From contig JAFWYA010000015.1 of assembly GCA_017517815.1 (NCBI GenBank), positions 1 to 41,378 of the forward strand: 41,378 bases of DNA, read 5' to 3'. How positions within the stretch are numbered: position 1 is the stretch's first letter; the number at the start of each line of letters is the position of its first letter. The DNA comes from Clostridia bacterium (GTDB taxonomy: Bacteria > Bacillota_A > Clostridia > Christensenellales > Aristaeellaceae). Below are positions 1-8,055 of the stretch, piece after piece. The notes beneath the pieces were generated by a model, which had not been told where the DNA came from, ran no database searches, and worked only from the letters and a program-made list of their open reading frames with translations. The translations under genes were made by a program, and so were the position numbers.

Positions 1-1
1 G

Positions 2-724
2 GGAGACGCTATTCTGCATTCGCAAGCCATTCGCGGCGGTCATGTTTTCTGGCAGGATGATGTGAAAGAAATCAACAGTCTGGCAGAGCATCTGCGTGAG
101 GCCAACGAACTGCTTGGCGAACGTTACGACCTGATGAAGGCTGAAGTGGAACTGAAGGAACGCCGTCTGCAGGCAGAAGAAAAAAGCCGCCTGTACGACC
201 GCATTGCACGGGAGATCGCTCCGCAGCTGGATAAAGCGGAAGCTCTTTTGCAGCAGAGCCGCGAGCATCCAGAGCAGGCTAATACGCTGCTTTCGCAGGT
301 ATGCGTGATCAGCGCCTATATCAAACGGCGGGCAAACCTGATTCTGCTGGGCGAAGAAAAGACGGAAATATCCGCCCGTGAGTTGGAACTGTGCCTGCGT
401 GAATCGCTGGATAATCTGCGCCTGTGCGGTGTGATTACCTATCTGGACTGCCATTGCGATGGACAGGTAGCCGTAAAGAAAATCATCGAGGCTTATGATC
501 TTTTTGAAAACGTAACAGAACAACAGCTTGACCAGCTGAGCGCCATGATGGTAACAGCCGAATCCGCCGAAGGAAGCATACATCTGCGCATTCAAGCCGG
601 CTGTAAAACCGCTGTTGATCCCTTGCCATCATTCACACTTTCCGGTGGAACAGTCCGTTGTGAAGTTCAGGACGAAGATATGATCATTGAAGCTGCACTC
701 GAACAGGGAGGTGTGCAGGTATGA
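2..724 (+). CDS. Histidine-kinase-like protein, 5' end cut by window
   Basis: The frame is open to the left edge, so the N-terminus lies outside the window; an internal GTG at 62 has no convincing ribosome site. The visible part begins with a GG-x-x-FW-x-DD stretch and a long charged helix (about residues 20-75). This resembles the linker between an N-terminal membrane or 7TM sensor and the dimerisation helices of LytS/NarX-like kinases. The C-terminal half has no N-box or glycine boxes that I can recognise, so it is either a degenerate kinase or a sensor partner. It overlaps the next gene by 4 bases (ATGA) and so is translationally coupled to the histidine kinase. Role in the same signalling pathway is inferred from position. 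Confidence 0.7.
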   Translation, partial: GDAILHSQAIRGGHVFWQDDVKEINSLAEHLREANELLGERYDLMKAEVELKERRLQAEEKSRLYDRIAREIAPQLDKAEALLQQSREHPEQANTLLSQVCVISAYIKRRANLILLGEEKTEISARELELCLRESLDNLRLCGVITYLDCHCDGQVAVKKIIEAYDLFENVTEQQLDQLSAMMVTAESAEGSIHLRIQAGCKTAVDPLPSFTLSGGTVRCEVQDEDMIIEAALEQGGVQV

Positions 725-2004
725 TGACCTATGCTTCCCTCCCGATGACCTTTAAGACGATCATCGTCACTGTGTTCTTCCTGACGATGACCGCCGGGAT
801 CTGCATCTGCATTCTTGTGGGCAGAAAACAGGGTCGAGCGAAACAGCTCCTGCTGATGTTGGGTACTTCGGTAATGGCTGACATGCTGCTTCTGTATGCA
901 TCTGTCATCCGGGCAGAACGCGCTCCGGCCACTATTCCTGCTGTTTCTCTGTGGTTTGAACAGCAGAATGTGATCCTGCCACTGCTCCTTTGGCTGGCGA
1001 TTTCTGTATTCCTGATCATGGTGGTTATTGATGCAGTCAACCAGCGCAAAAAAGCTATCACGCCTTCCTCTATTAAGGAAAGCCTTGATCAGTTGGAAAC
1101 TGGCCTTTGTTTTTCACAGCCCAATGGTCTGGTGCTGCTGACCAATCACCGGATGAATGAGCTGAGTCACACCCTCTTTGGCAAGGCCATTCAGAACGCG
1201 AATCTGTTCTGGAAAGCTCTGGTCAGCGATCCACCCGTTGAATCTGTTATGCGCATTGCCGCCGGTGAACAGCCAGAATTCCGTTTGCCGGATGGCACGA
1301 TCTGGACCTTCCATCAGGAAATGCTGGATGGTGCGGTTCAGCTCACTGCGGCTGATACAACCCATCAGCATCAGCTTGTGGATGAACTGCAATCCAAACA
1401 CCGCGAACTGGAGGAAATGAACGCCCGCATCCGAAGCTACGGCAGCAAGGTTGATGAATATGTCATCGCCCGAGAACGTTTGGAAACCCGCGTGAATCTG
1501 CACGGTTTCCTTGGCCAGGCGCTGCTGATGACGCGGCACTATCTGCAATATGACTCCGGCGATCCAAAGAAGATCATTGACATCTGGCAGCGCAACATCG
1601 ATGTGCTGCGTTTGGAGGCGGAACCCCAGCATCAAACGGACTCTATGGCCAGTCTTCAGAACGCTGCCAGCGCCATCGGCATGCAGGTGCATGTGAACGG
1701 CCAGCTGCCGGAAAACGCACAGCAGCGCAAGCTCATCGCCGCCATCGGTGCCGAAACGCTGACCAACGCCGTTCGCCATGCAGGCGCAAAGCAGCTGTGG
1801 ATCGACGTGGAAGAAACGGAAACCGCGTACGTAATGCGATATACCAATGACGGCACTGTCCCGGCTGGCCCAATCACAGAAGGCGGAGGACTGAGCACCG
1901 CCCGCAGGAAAATCGAAGCTGCCGGCGGTCAGATGCGCATTGAGACAAATCCTCAGTTTGTGTTGACCATCATCTTTGAGAAAGGGGTGACAATGGATGG
2001 TTAA
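721..2004 (+). CDS. Sensor histidine kinase (NarL-partner type)
   Basis: 427 aa. Membrane segments near residues 12-34, 43-63 and 84-106 are followed by a PAS-like stretch (about 115-210), a coiled coil (about 215-258) and a HisKA_3-like helix. In that helix His261, in the LHGFLGQ context, is the likely phosphorylated residue. The ATP-binding domain shows an N-box around E345-T-L-T-N349, a G1 box N376-D-G and a G2 box EGGGL at 387-391. It would autophosphorylate in response to an unknown signal and pass phosphate to the response regulator encoded next, which it overlaps by 8 bases. The signal cannot be deduced. Confidence 0.88.
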   Translation: MMTYASLPMTFKTIIVTVFFLTMTAGICICILVGRKQGRAKQLLLMLGTSVMADMLLLYASVIRAERAPATIPAVSLWFEQQNVILPLLLWLAISVFLIMVVIDAVNQRKKAITPSSIKESLDQLETGLCFSQPNGLVLLTNHRMNELSHTLFGKAIQNANLFWKALVSDPPVESVMRIAAGEQPEFRLPDGTIWTFHQEMLDGAVQLTAADTTHQHQLVDELQSKHRELEEMNARIRSYGSKVDEYVIARERLETRVNLHGFLGQALLMTRHYLQYDSGDPKKIIDIWQRNIDVLRLEAEPQHQTDSMASLQNAASAIGMQVHVNGQLPENAQQRKLIAAIGAETLTNAVRHAGAKQLWIDVEETETAYVMRYTNDGTVPAGPITEGGGLSTARRKIEAAGGQMRIETNPQFVLTIIFEKGVTMDG

Positions 2005-2629
2005 TGTACTGATTGTAGAAGACGATCCCATGGCGAGGAAACTGCTGGAGATTTTTGTCAGCACCAGCGACCAGTATCATCTGCTGCCTTCTTTGGACAG
2101 CGCTGCCATGGCAGAGCTGTACTGTATGACCAACCGGGTTGATCTGATTCTGATGGACGTATGCACCGCGCTGGATGCCAATGGCATTGAAGCCGCCGAA
2201 AAGCTAAAGAAGCATTATCCGCAGATCAAGATCATCATCATTACCAGCCAGCCGGAATACAGCTACATTGCTCATGCCCGCAAAATTGGCGTAGAGAGTT
2301 TCTGGTACAAGGAGCCTACCGCCGAGGCGCTGCTGAAGATCATGGATCGTACCATGGCGGGCGAATCCATCTATCCGGACTCCGCGCCCGTCACCCGTCT
2401 TGGGGCAGCGCTGAGCGACGACTTTACCGAGCGCGAACTGGAAGTGCTGCGCGAGCTGGTCAGCGGCAAAACGGACGCCGCCATTGCAGAAACGCTGTGC
2501 CTGTCCGTTACCCGCGTGAAACAGCATATTCAACGCATCCGCGAAAAAACGCAGTTTGCCAATCGAACAGAATTGGCCGTTCGTGCACGTGAGAGCGGAT
2601 TGGTGATTGGCGATTACAAACATCTGTAA
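1997..2629 (+). CDS. NarL/LuxR-family response regulator
   Basis: 210 aa. The receiver domain (residues 1-122) has acidic residues E8-D9-D10, phospho-acceptor D54 in LILMDV and K105. The C-terminal LuxR/GerE helix-turn-helix (about 143-205) has the typical FTERELEVLRELVSGKTDAAIA start. The ribosome site GAAAGGGGTGA lies inside the end of the kinase gene. It is the output half of the two-component pair and should bind DNA when phosphorylated. Its targets are not visible here. It is the last gene of the operon, followed at once by a hairpin. Confidence 0.93.
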   Translation: MVNVLIVEDDPMARKLLEIFVSTSDQYHLLPSLDSAAMAELYCMTNRVDLILMDVCTALDANGIEAAEKLKKHYPQIKIIIITSQPEYSYIAHARKIGVESFWYKEPTAEALLKIMDRTMAGESIYPDSAPVTRLGAALSDDFTERELEVLRELVSGKTDAAIAETLCLSVTRVKQHIQRIREKTQFANRTELAVRARESGLVIGDYKHL

Positions 2630-2635
2630 AAAAAC

Positions 2636-2668
2636 AAGAGCTGAGGCATTGTGTCTCAGCTCTTTGCT
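2636..2668 (+). terminator. Hairpin terminator after the two-component operon
   Basis: AAGAGCTGAG (2636-2645) pairs perfectly with CTCAGCTCTT (2655-2664). A run of A precedes it and only a short T stretch follows, so termination may be moderate. It lies 7 bases after the response regulator stop. Confidence 0.7.
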
Positions 2669-2683
2669 TGATGGAGGTACACC

Positions 2684-3373
2684 ATGTCATCCGGGTTCAG
2701 AAAATTTGTTGAATGGGCTACCGATAGCCGATATGTACCGCTTGGCTCTTTGTGCAGCTTGTGCGGAAAGAAACTGGGATTCTTCCATACTGGTTTCTGG
2801 AGCACGAACGCATGCAAGCTTGCTGATGGCGAGCTGTGTGAAAAGTGTGCGGAAAATGTGGATCGTCTGATTGCTACCATGCCTGAATGGTTGAAAGCGG
2901 ACATGCTGCAGCAATCCTCGTGGATTCAATACAAAGCCCATAACTGGCACACCCTGACTGTAAAAACTGCTGCTGAAATCATCACTTCAAAAGAACAAGC
3001 AGTTCAGGAAATGCTTGCTTCCTTCGGTAATGATAAAAATTGCCTGTTCCGCATTGTGGAAGTTGTTCAAATCGAACCCACCGCACTTCAGGTGGGCGTT
3101 GCTCGGGCTAAAAGGCTGCGCAGCAAAGTTGCAGTCTTTGGTATGGTCGAACGCGGTTCTTTTTCCAGACACAATGTTGTACAACTGGAACAGCAGGAGG
3201 CTTCCGTTGGCACAACGATTTTGGAAGCCTATGCGTGGGACTGTGAGGAGAATACACTTGAAGTCAATCTGCGCGCGGATATGGGAAAGCACAGACTTGT
3301 TGAAGGAAAGCTGGGCTGGCTTGTGCTCGATTATGAAGGCGATGTTGATGAAGACGCGTTTGTGGTGAGGTAG
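2684..3373 (+). CDS. Hypothetical protein with four-cysteine N-terminal knuckle
   Basis: 229 aa, with GGAGG ten bases before the ATG. The N-terminus contains C24-x2-C27 GKKLGFF and, after a short strand with KLADGELC, C52-x2-C55. This matches the DUF4428-type treble-clef or zinc-ribbon pattern found in many Clostridia proteins. The remaining 170 residues are predicted mixed alpha/beta and unassigned. No signal peptide or membrane helix is visible, so it is probably cytoplasmic. It stands alone between the two-component terminator and the tRNA scar. Zinc binding is inferred from the spacing of the cysteines; no function is proposed. Confidence 0.75.
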   Translation: MSSGFRKFVEWATDSRYVPLGSLCSLCGKKLGFFHTGFWSTNACKLADGELCEKCAENVDRLIATMPEWLKADMLQQSSWIQYKAHNWHTLTVKTAAEIITSKEQAVQEMLASFGNDKNCLFRIVEVVQIEPTALQVGVARAKRLRSKVAVFGMVERGSFSRHNVVQLEQQEASVGTTILEAYAWDCEENTLEVNLRADMGKHRLVEGKLGWLVLDYEGDVDEDAFVVR

Positions 3374-3490
3374 TAAAAAACAATTTCACTTTTTTCCAGA
3401 TTTATAAGGGGTGCTGATTCAGATATATATCAAAACTGTGGAACTTCCTGTGAATTTCACACTTTTTTCGCCCGATCCCCACTATAGCAA

Positions 3491-3525
3491 AAACCCCCGA
3501 AACCTTTATGGCTTCGAGGGTTTTT
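3491..3525 (-). terminator. Terminator of the tRNA-Arg transcript (bidirectional form)
   Basis: AAAAACCCCCGAAACC (3491-3506) and GGCTTCGAGGGTTTTT (3510-3525) form an A-stem-T hairpin around a short loop. It sits directly downstream of the 3' end of the tRNA remnant on the minus strand, where a tRNA terminator is expected. Confidence 0.75.
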
Positions 3526-3527
3526 AC

Positions 3528-3572
3528 TGGTACGCCCGATGCGATTCGAACGCACGACCTTCAGAGTCGGAG
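3528..3572 (-). tRNA. Truncated tRNA-Arg(CCG), 3' half only
   Basis: Read on the minus strand, the segment gives an anticodon loop CTCCGAC (anticodon CCG), the 3' anticodon strand TCTGA, variable loop AGGTC, a TPsiC arm GTGCG-TTCGAAT-CGCAT, acceptor strand CGGGCGT and ACCA. The sequence upstream of the anticodon loop does not complete the anticodon stem, D arm or acceptor stem, so this is a half tRNA and not functional. A break in the anticodon loop is a common crossover point for tyrosine integrases. The matching complete tRNA is not in the window. Confidence 0.8.
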
Positions 3573-3743
3573 TTGTCGGGAGGGGGCGCTGTGGGTGCAA
3601 CATGGTCCGCCAACCAAGGGGCGCTTGGCTTTTACAGGCAGTAATAGTATGCCTTGATTTTCTGTGACATCAGCTTTCTGCGTTCGTTCAAGAAGCTAGG
3701 ATTCGTCAAGTTGCATCACGTTTTTCGCTTCCTGAGCATTTTG

Positions 3744-3772
3744 TTGATTACCACAAATTGTCATGATATAAT
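3744..3772 (+). promoter_or_regulatory. Sigma-A-type promoter for the secreted protein gene
   Basis: TTGATT (3744-3749) and TATAAT (3767-3772) are separated by exactly 17 bp. The next gene starts at 3869 with AGGAGG at 3851-3856. The rest of the interval 3573-3868 holds no gene that I can support. Confidence 0.7.
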
Positions 3773-3868
3773 ACGAATAGGTATTCGCCCCCGCAATATG
3801 CATATTGCTAGTATATTGACGCTATATGATATGAATTTCATTATTTTAACAGGAGGAAAACACATCTT

Positions 3869-5020
3869 ATGAAAAAATTTTTGAAAACGCTGATAGCGTT
3901 CCTTTTTTTCATTATTTTGTTTCCTTTGCCAGCAAGTGCTACTTTTATTTCCAGCACCTTTTATCTTCCTGCGTTAGGCGTTTCCGTTGAGGTTCCCTTC
4001 GATTATCATATCCTTACACATGAGACAGAAGCATCTAGTCCTGTATGGGATATTATCGGTTGGGAACAAGCTGATATGCTTTCTTTTATGACAAAAAATC
4101 ATTTATATATGGATTTGATAGAAGAAAATTTTGATCACGAAATAACTGTGTCGATGGAAGAAAATGATATAAGCAATTTTAACGACTTTGCTCGAAGTGA
4201 ATTGGAATTCATAGCATCTACATTTGCTACTGGCTTTGCTGAATATGGAATGCAGGTGGAAGATACAGAGATATATGAACAAGGGCAAGCAAAGTTTATA
4301 AAAGTGCTTTATTCCGTTACAGACAACGATGCCATTACTTATGTTCTACAATACTATACTGTATACAATTATAAAGCTATCAATTTTCGTTTGTTTTCCT
4401 ATTCGGGAAATATATCATCAAAACATGAAACCATCATGCAGCATATGATAGATCGGCTTGATTTTGGCAATACGCTTCAAACCACCACTCTCATACCAGT
4501 GACTTCTGGATATGTTTACAATGACCCTGAAAGCAATGCGTTCTTTTCTGTTCCTAACAATTGGACAGAAAAACCTTTGACAAAGCAACGCGAAATAATT
4601 GACGCCAAATTTGCTTCCTATGACGATCCGGGAATTGTAGTCTTATTTTCTTGCACTGATCTGTGGCTTGAGGGATGGACCTATGATGAACGCGCAGAAA
4701 TAGAAGCTAGCGGAATAACAAGATATGATTTGGATTTCGATGTTGCTTCTATTTTGCTGGATTTACCTTTATCTATTCCCGATATGTATGATTCTTCTCT
4801 TTCGCCAGCAGACATTCGCAAAGCTCGTTATGGAAACTGCGATTTCTACATCTTTGAAACTGTATCAAATGATCAATCTTTAGGTATTGAACTCAATATG
4901 AAAATCACACTTGCTCTTACCATTCAAGATGGATACTTCTACATGTTCTATTTTTCAAGCACAAATGAAAATCCACTTTTTTCTGACTACGAAGCTATTC
5001 TGAAATCTTTTGATACATAA
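3869..5020 (+). CDS. Secreted hypothetical protein with two internal repeats, AT-rich
   Basis: 383 aa. A Sec signal peptide (about residues 1-26, MKKFLKTLIAFLFFIILF then PASA) has no lipobox, so export and signal peptidase I cleavage are expected. The mature part appears to consist of two related halves. Each begins with a short segment on a mature surface-like VP..Y/W motif and ends with a strand pair and helix (about 165-200 and 350-383), reminiscent of PsbP/DcrB-like folds. Codon usage is clearly more AT-rich than in both neighbours, which suggests a different origin. It has its own promoter and strong ribosome site. No homologue with known function is recognised. Confidence 0.75.
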   Translation: MKKFLKTLIAFLFFIILFPLPASATFISSTFYLPALGVSVEVPFDYHILTHETEASSPVWDIIGWEQADMLSFMTKNHLYMDLIEENFDHEITVSMEENDISNFNDFARSELEFIASTFATGFAEYGMQVEDTEIYEQGQAKFIKVLYSVTDNDAITYVLQYYTVYNYKAINFRLFSYSGNISSKHETIMQHMIDRLDFGNTLQTTTLIPVTSGYVYNDPESNAFFSVPNNWTEKPLTKQREIIDAKFASYDDPGIVVLFSCTDLWLEGWTYDERAEIEASGITRYDLDFDVASILLDLPLSIPDMYDSSLSPADIRKARYGNCDFYIFETVSNDQSLGIELNMKITLALTIQDGYFYMFYFSSTNENPLFSDYEAILKSFDT

Positions 5021-5142
5021 ATAATCAGCTCAAATAAACCTTTCAGCTAAGCATATTAGTCATTCCTTTATAGCGAACCTTCCTGATAAAATGCATTTGC
5101 ATGGAGTAGGTTCGCCGTCGATGCGGATGTCAAGCACGCGAC

Positions 5143-5175
5143 AAAAACCGGGCGGTTCCGATGAGGAACGCCCGG
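5143..5175 (-). terminator. Terminator of the left sugar operon
   Basis: CCGGGCGGTTCC (5148-5159) pairs with GGAACGCCCGG (5165-5175) with one bulged G. On the minus strand the stem is followed by five T (forward A at 5143-5147). It lies 15 bases beyond the stop of the beta-propeller hydrolase gene. Confidence 0.88.
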
Positions 5176-5189
5176 TTCTGCGAAAAGAC

Positions 5190-6302
5190 CTATGGATGAA
5201 CCAAAGCAGAAACTATATTCTTCAGGCTGACGCGGCCGCTGACATTTCTGCCCGCTCGCAGATCCTCCTCGGTATAGGTGGCCAGCAGCAGCTCGCCGGC
5301 ACCCGGACGGTCGCGATCATACGCCGTAAGAATCAGACCGTCTTGTAGCTGAATGGTGTCCGGATAGGAGACATTCGCACGCTCGTCCAGCTCAATGCCT
5401 GGGTGGAAGGTCATGCAGTCATCATCCGACAGCAGTGCATGCAGATGGTCGCGTCCGCTGTACTGGTGACTTTTGGGCGTAAAACAGTAGTGATTGACCA
5501 GCAGTGGCGTGCCGGACTTGAGCTTCGTGAGTGACACCCTTGATGATGGACTGGGGATCCAGGATGGCTCGCCAAAGGACCAGGTACGTCCGCCGTCCTG
5601 CGAATAGGACTTTCCGATGCCATAGACCGTGCGCACCAGCATCATCAGCCTGCCATCGCTGAGTTCGATCAGGTTATGCTCGTCAAACAGACGGCCCGGA
5701 ACATCCGCTTTGCCCAACTTATAGAAGGTTTCGCCGTTGTCATCGGTGGTATAAACATTGGAAAAGCGCTCGTTGGGATAGCAATGATATTCTGAATTGA
5801 AGTACTGGAACAGGTTGCTGGGTAAAAGCCAGCGGCCCGTGCTGGTCACAATGGGCTTAGTCATCATCATGCCGTGGAAGACGCGGCGCGGCGCGGAAAA
5901 CTGCGGTTTTTCGGCTTCGGGCGTTTCGCAGACAGAAGCCCATACGCCTCCGCGTCCGTCATACCAGCCAAAGGTCTGATACCAGAAAATCCACAGCCGA
6001 TCCAGCGGGTCAACCCAAAGCATGCTGTCTGTCACGCGCAGGTTTTCCAGATCGATGATCAAATCGCTCTCGCACCAGCTTTTTCCCAAATCGTCGCTGT
6101 ATTTGACAACGATGTAATTGTCTACGTTTTCGGAACTGATTCCGGCATTCCACGAAATCCACAGTCTTCCGCGGTGCATGGCAATGCTTGGCGTTGCCTG
6201 CCATTTGCGAGCGGTCAACTTATGCTCTTCGTCGGGGTCCCAGCGCATCCATGCAGGCTGCAAGGCAAGATCCGGATCAAGCTGCTTCCAATCTTCGGCC
6301 AT
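5190..6302 (-). CDS. Asp-box (BNR) beta-propeller hydrolase, sialidase-like
   Basis: 370 aa with an AAGGAGGG ribosome site nine bases before the ATG. At least three Asp-box repeats are visible (S-x-D-x-GKSW, T-x-D-NGETF, S-x-DGGRTW), spaced as in six-bladed propellers of the sialidase superfamily. No signal peptide is present, so it acts in the cytoplasm, presumably on a glycoside imported by the ABC transporter of the same operon. The Arg triad of true sialidases was not traced, so sialic acid is only a possibility. Related propeller families cleave other sugars. It is last in the operon, separated from the binding-protein gene by a strong hairpin at 6335-6361. Confidence 0.78.
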   Translation of the reverse strand: MAEDWKQLDPDLALQPAWMRWDPDEEHKLTARKWQATPSIAMHRGRLWISWNAGISSENVDNYIVVKYSDDLGKSWCESDLIIDLENLRVTDSMLWVDPLDRLWIFWYQTFGWYDGRGGVWASVCETPEAEKPQFSAPRRVFHGMMMTKPIVTSTGRWLLPSNLFQYFNSEYHCYPNERFSNVYTTDDNGETFYKLGKADVPGRLFDEHNLIELSDGRLMMLVRTVYGIGKSYSQDGGRTWSFGEPSWIPSPSSRVSLTKLKSGTPLLVNHYCFTPKSHQYSGRDHLHALLSDDDCMTFHPGIELDERANVSYPDTIQLQDGLILTAYDRDRPGAGELLLATYTEEDLRAGRNVSGRVSLKNIVSALVHP

Positions 6303-6334
6303 GAATGATGTCCCTCCTTTGTTTCATAAATAGA

Positions 6335-6361
6335 GCGGGCAAGCCCTCCGGGCCTGCCCGC
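6335..6361 (-). other. Intercistronic stem-loop between binding protein and hydrolase genes
   Basis: GCGGGCAAGCCC (6335-6346) and GGGCCTGCCCGC (6350-6361) form a 12-bp stem with one mismatch and a TCC loop. No T run follows on the minus strand, so it is more likely an mRNA 3'-end stabiliser or processing site than a full terminator. Confidence 0.65.
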
Positions 6362-6375
6362 AGAATGGTAGACGC

Positions 6376-7998
6376 TTATTTGCCGTTCCAGCGATCCAGA
6401 GCGATCTGATAAATCTCATTGCGAGCGCTCAGACCCATGCCTTCCAGCGTAGCGACGTAGGCAGCCCAGGATTCATCCGTCAGCGCTTCCTCACCGGTAA
6501 TAAACTTAGCAGTCATCTGATCGGCATAGCTGTCGATCATAACATAAGTTGCCAGCGCATCCGTTTCATCAATGTTGAAAGCGGCGTTGGGGTAGGCCAG
6601 ACGCAGAGCTCCGTAGCAGCCGCTGTCGATGGATTCCTGATGAGAACGGGCGCGGTCAGGATCAGCACCGACAACCAGCTCATTGAGCTCATCCGTATAA
6701 ACATGGGGCACAGCCCACAGACCGTTCATCTTGCGGAAGAGATAGAAGCTGTTGAACTTTTCCTTGTCAAAGTTCTGCTTATACGTAACGGTACCATCCT
6801 CAGCAATCAGCTTCTCGTAGCCAGCGGTCAGATCCTCCGGCATTTCACCCAGCTTCGGGCCGCCCTTGACCTGGAAGCTGCCTTCTTCGCTATACCAGTA
6901 GTCCAGCAATTTGAGGATCAACTCGGGATTTTTGCATTTGTCTGTGATGGCCAGCATCGCGTCCGTGCGCTCCACAGAGTACTTCGGCCAGCAAAGCACA
7001 TTGTTGTATTCGCTGATCAGCGGAGAGACGTTGGAGTACTGAAACTTGAGATCAAGATCGGTGGTGTAGTCAGTCGCATAGGTGATACCGGAACCAACGA
7101 CGCCAGCAGCAACCTTTACCTGGAGCTCTTCGGTGGTCTGGATGAAGTAGTCTTCATCCAGCAGACCTTCGGAGTAGAGCTTGTTCATGAACTCAAGATA
7201 GTGGCGGTAGTTCTCATGGGCGGGAACGTAGACGTATCCTTCGCCCAGAACGTCATGACGCAGATTCACAAAGCCGAAGGCAGACAGAATCCACTCAAAC
7301 TTTTCGCCGTTGAACACATTGGTGTAGGGAATTTCGTCGTTGGGATCACCGTTTCCATTGGCGTCCTGTTCCTTGAAGGCCTTGAGCACCGCATAAAGTT
7401 CATCCAGCGTCTTGGGCATTTCCATGCCGACGTTTTCCAGCCATTTGGTGTTGATGGTTTTGCGGTTTTCGTTGTTGATCAGCTCGCGAGCCGGTGTGGA
7501 CCACGTAGGCAGCACATAGATGTGGCCGTTCATGGTCAGGGTCTTCTTGGCCTCAGGATACTTCTCCAACAGGGTCATAACGTTGGGCGCATGCTCGGCA
7601 ATCAGATCCTCCAGGGGCTGGAAGATGCCCATTTCGCCGTAGATCAGCGCGTCGTTCCAGGTCAGACCGGCCATGAAGATGTCGGTGTAATCGCCGCTGG
7701 CGAGCACCAGATTCTTCTTTTCGGTCCAGCCAGACTCCTCAACCGGAACGGGCACAATGCGAATGCCGGTCTTTTCTTCCAGCTGGTTGACATACCAGTT
7801 GTCCAGCAGGTCGCCATGACCATTGGAACGCGGGAAAAGCACCTCGATGGAGACAGGTTCGCCGGTAAGGGGCAGTTCGTGGTTGATGGGAAGAACCAGC
7901 GTGTCAGGGTTGGCGTGCGGTTCGCCGGCGGCCAGCGCGGGGGCGATGCCCGTCAGGAGTACCAACAGGCTCAGGATGCAACTCAGGATACGTTTCAT
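6376..7998 (-). CDS. Extracellular solute-binding protein of a CUT1/Lpl-type ABC transporter
   Basis: 540 aa. A signal peptide (about 1-24, ending APALAAG) has no cysteine lipobox, so the protein is exported but not obviously lipidated. The length, the DxNGNGDPNDEIP stretch near residue 215 and the two-lobed pattern fit LplA-like binding proteins that capture oligosaccharides for LplB/LplC-type permeases. The gene follows the two permease genes, and GGAGGG precedes the ATG. No ATPase gene is present; such systems usually share a single MsmX-type ATPase encoded elsewhere. The ligand cannot be read from sequence. Confidence 0.9.
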   Translation of the reverse strand: MKRILSCILSLLVLLTGIAPALAAGEPHANPDTLVLPINHELPLTGEPVSIEVLFPRSNGHGDLLDNWYVNQLEEKTGIRIVPVPVEESGWTEKKNLVLASGDYTDIFMAGLTWNDALIYGEMGIFQPLEDLIAEHAPNVMTLLEKYPEAKKTLTMNGHIYVLPTWSTPARELINNENRKTINTKWLENVGMEMPKTLDELYAVLKAFKEQDANGNGDPNDEIPYTNVFNGEKFEWILSAFGFVNLRHDVLGEGYVYVPAHENYRHYLEFMNKLYSEGLLDEDYFIQTTEELQVKVAAGVVGSGITYATDYTTDLDLKFQYSNVSPLISEYNNVLCWPKYSVERTDAMLAITDKCKNPELILKLLDYWYSEEGSFQVKGGPKLGEMPEDLTAGYEKLIAEDGTVTYKQNFDKEKFNSFYLFRKMNGLWAVPHVYTDELNELVVGADPDRARSHQESIDSGCYGALRLAYPNAAFNIDETDALATYVMIDSYADQMTAKFITGEEALTDESWAAYVATLEGMGLSARNEIYQIALDRWNGK

Positions 7999-8027
7999 AG
8001 CTTGTTTCCCTCCATTTTTTTATTTTG

Positions 8028-8055
8028 AACGGGCCGTTGAACAGGCCCGCCCGTT
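8028..8055 (-). other. Stem-loop upstream of the binding-protein gene
   Basis: AACGGGC (8028-8034) pairs with GCCCGTT (8049-8055), overlapping the stop codon of the upstream permease gene. It may adjust relative expression of permease and binding protein. No T run follows. Confidence 0.5.

Noticed and set aside
3411..3644. Small frame across the tRNA remnant
   Set aside because: It reads through a terminator and a tRNA half and has no ribosome site.
5190..6302. Naming the propeller a true sialidase (nanH)
   Set aside because: Asp-boxes are shared by many propeller hydrolases. The Arg triad and signal peptide expected for a classical sialidase are not evident.
6640..8028. Large plus-strand frames opposite binding-protein and enzyme genes
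   Set aside because: These are antisense shadows of well-supported genes with no start signals.
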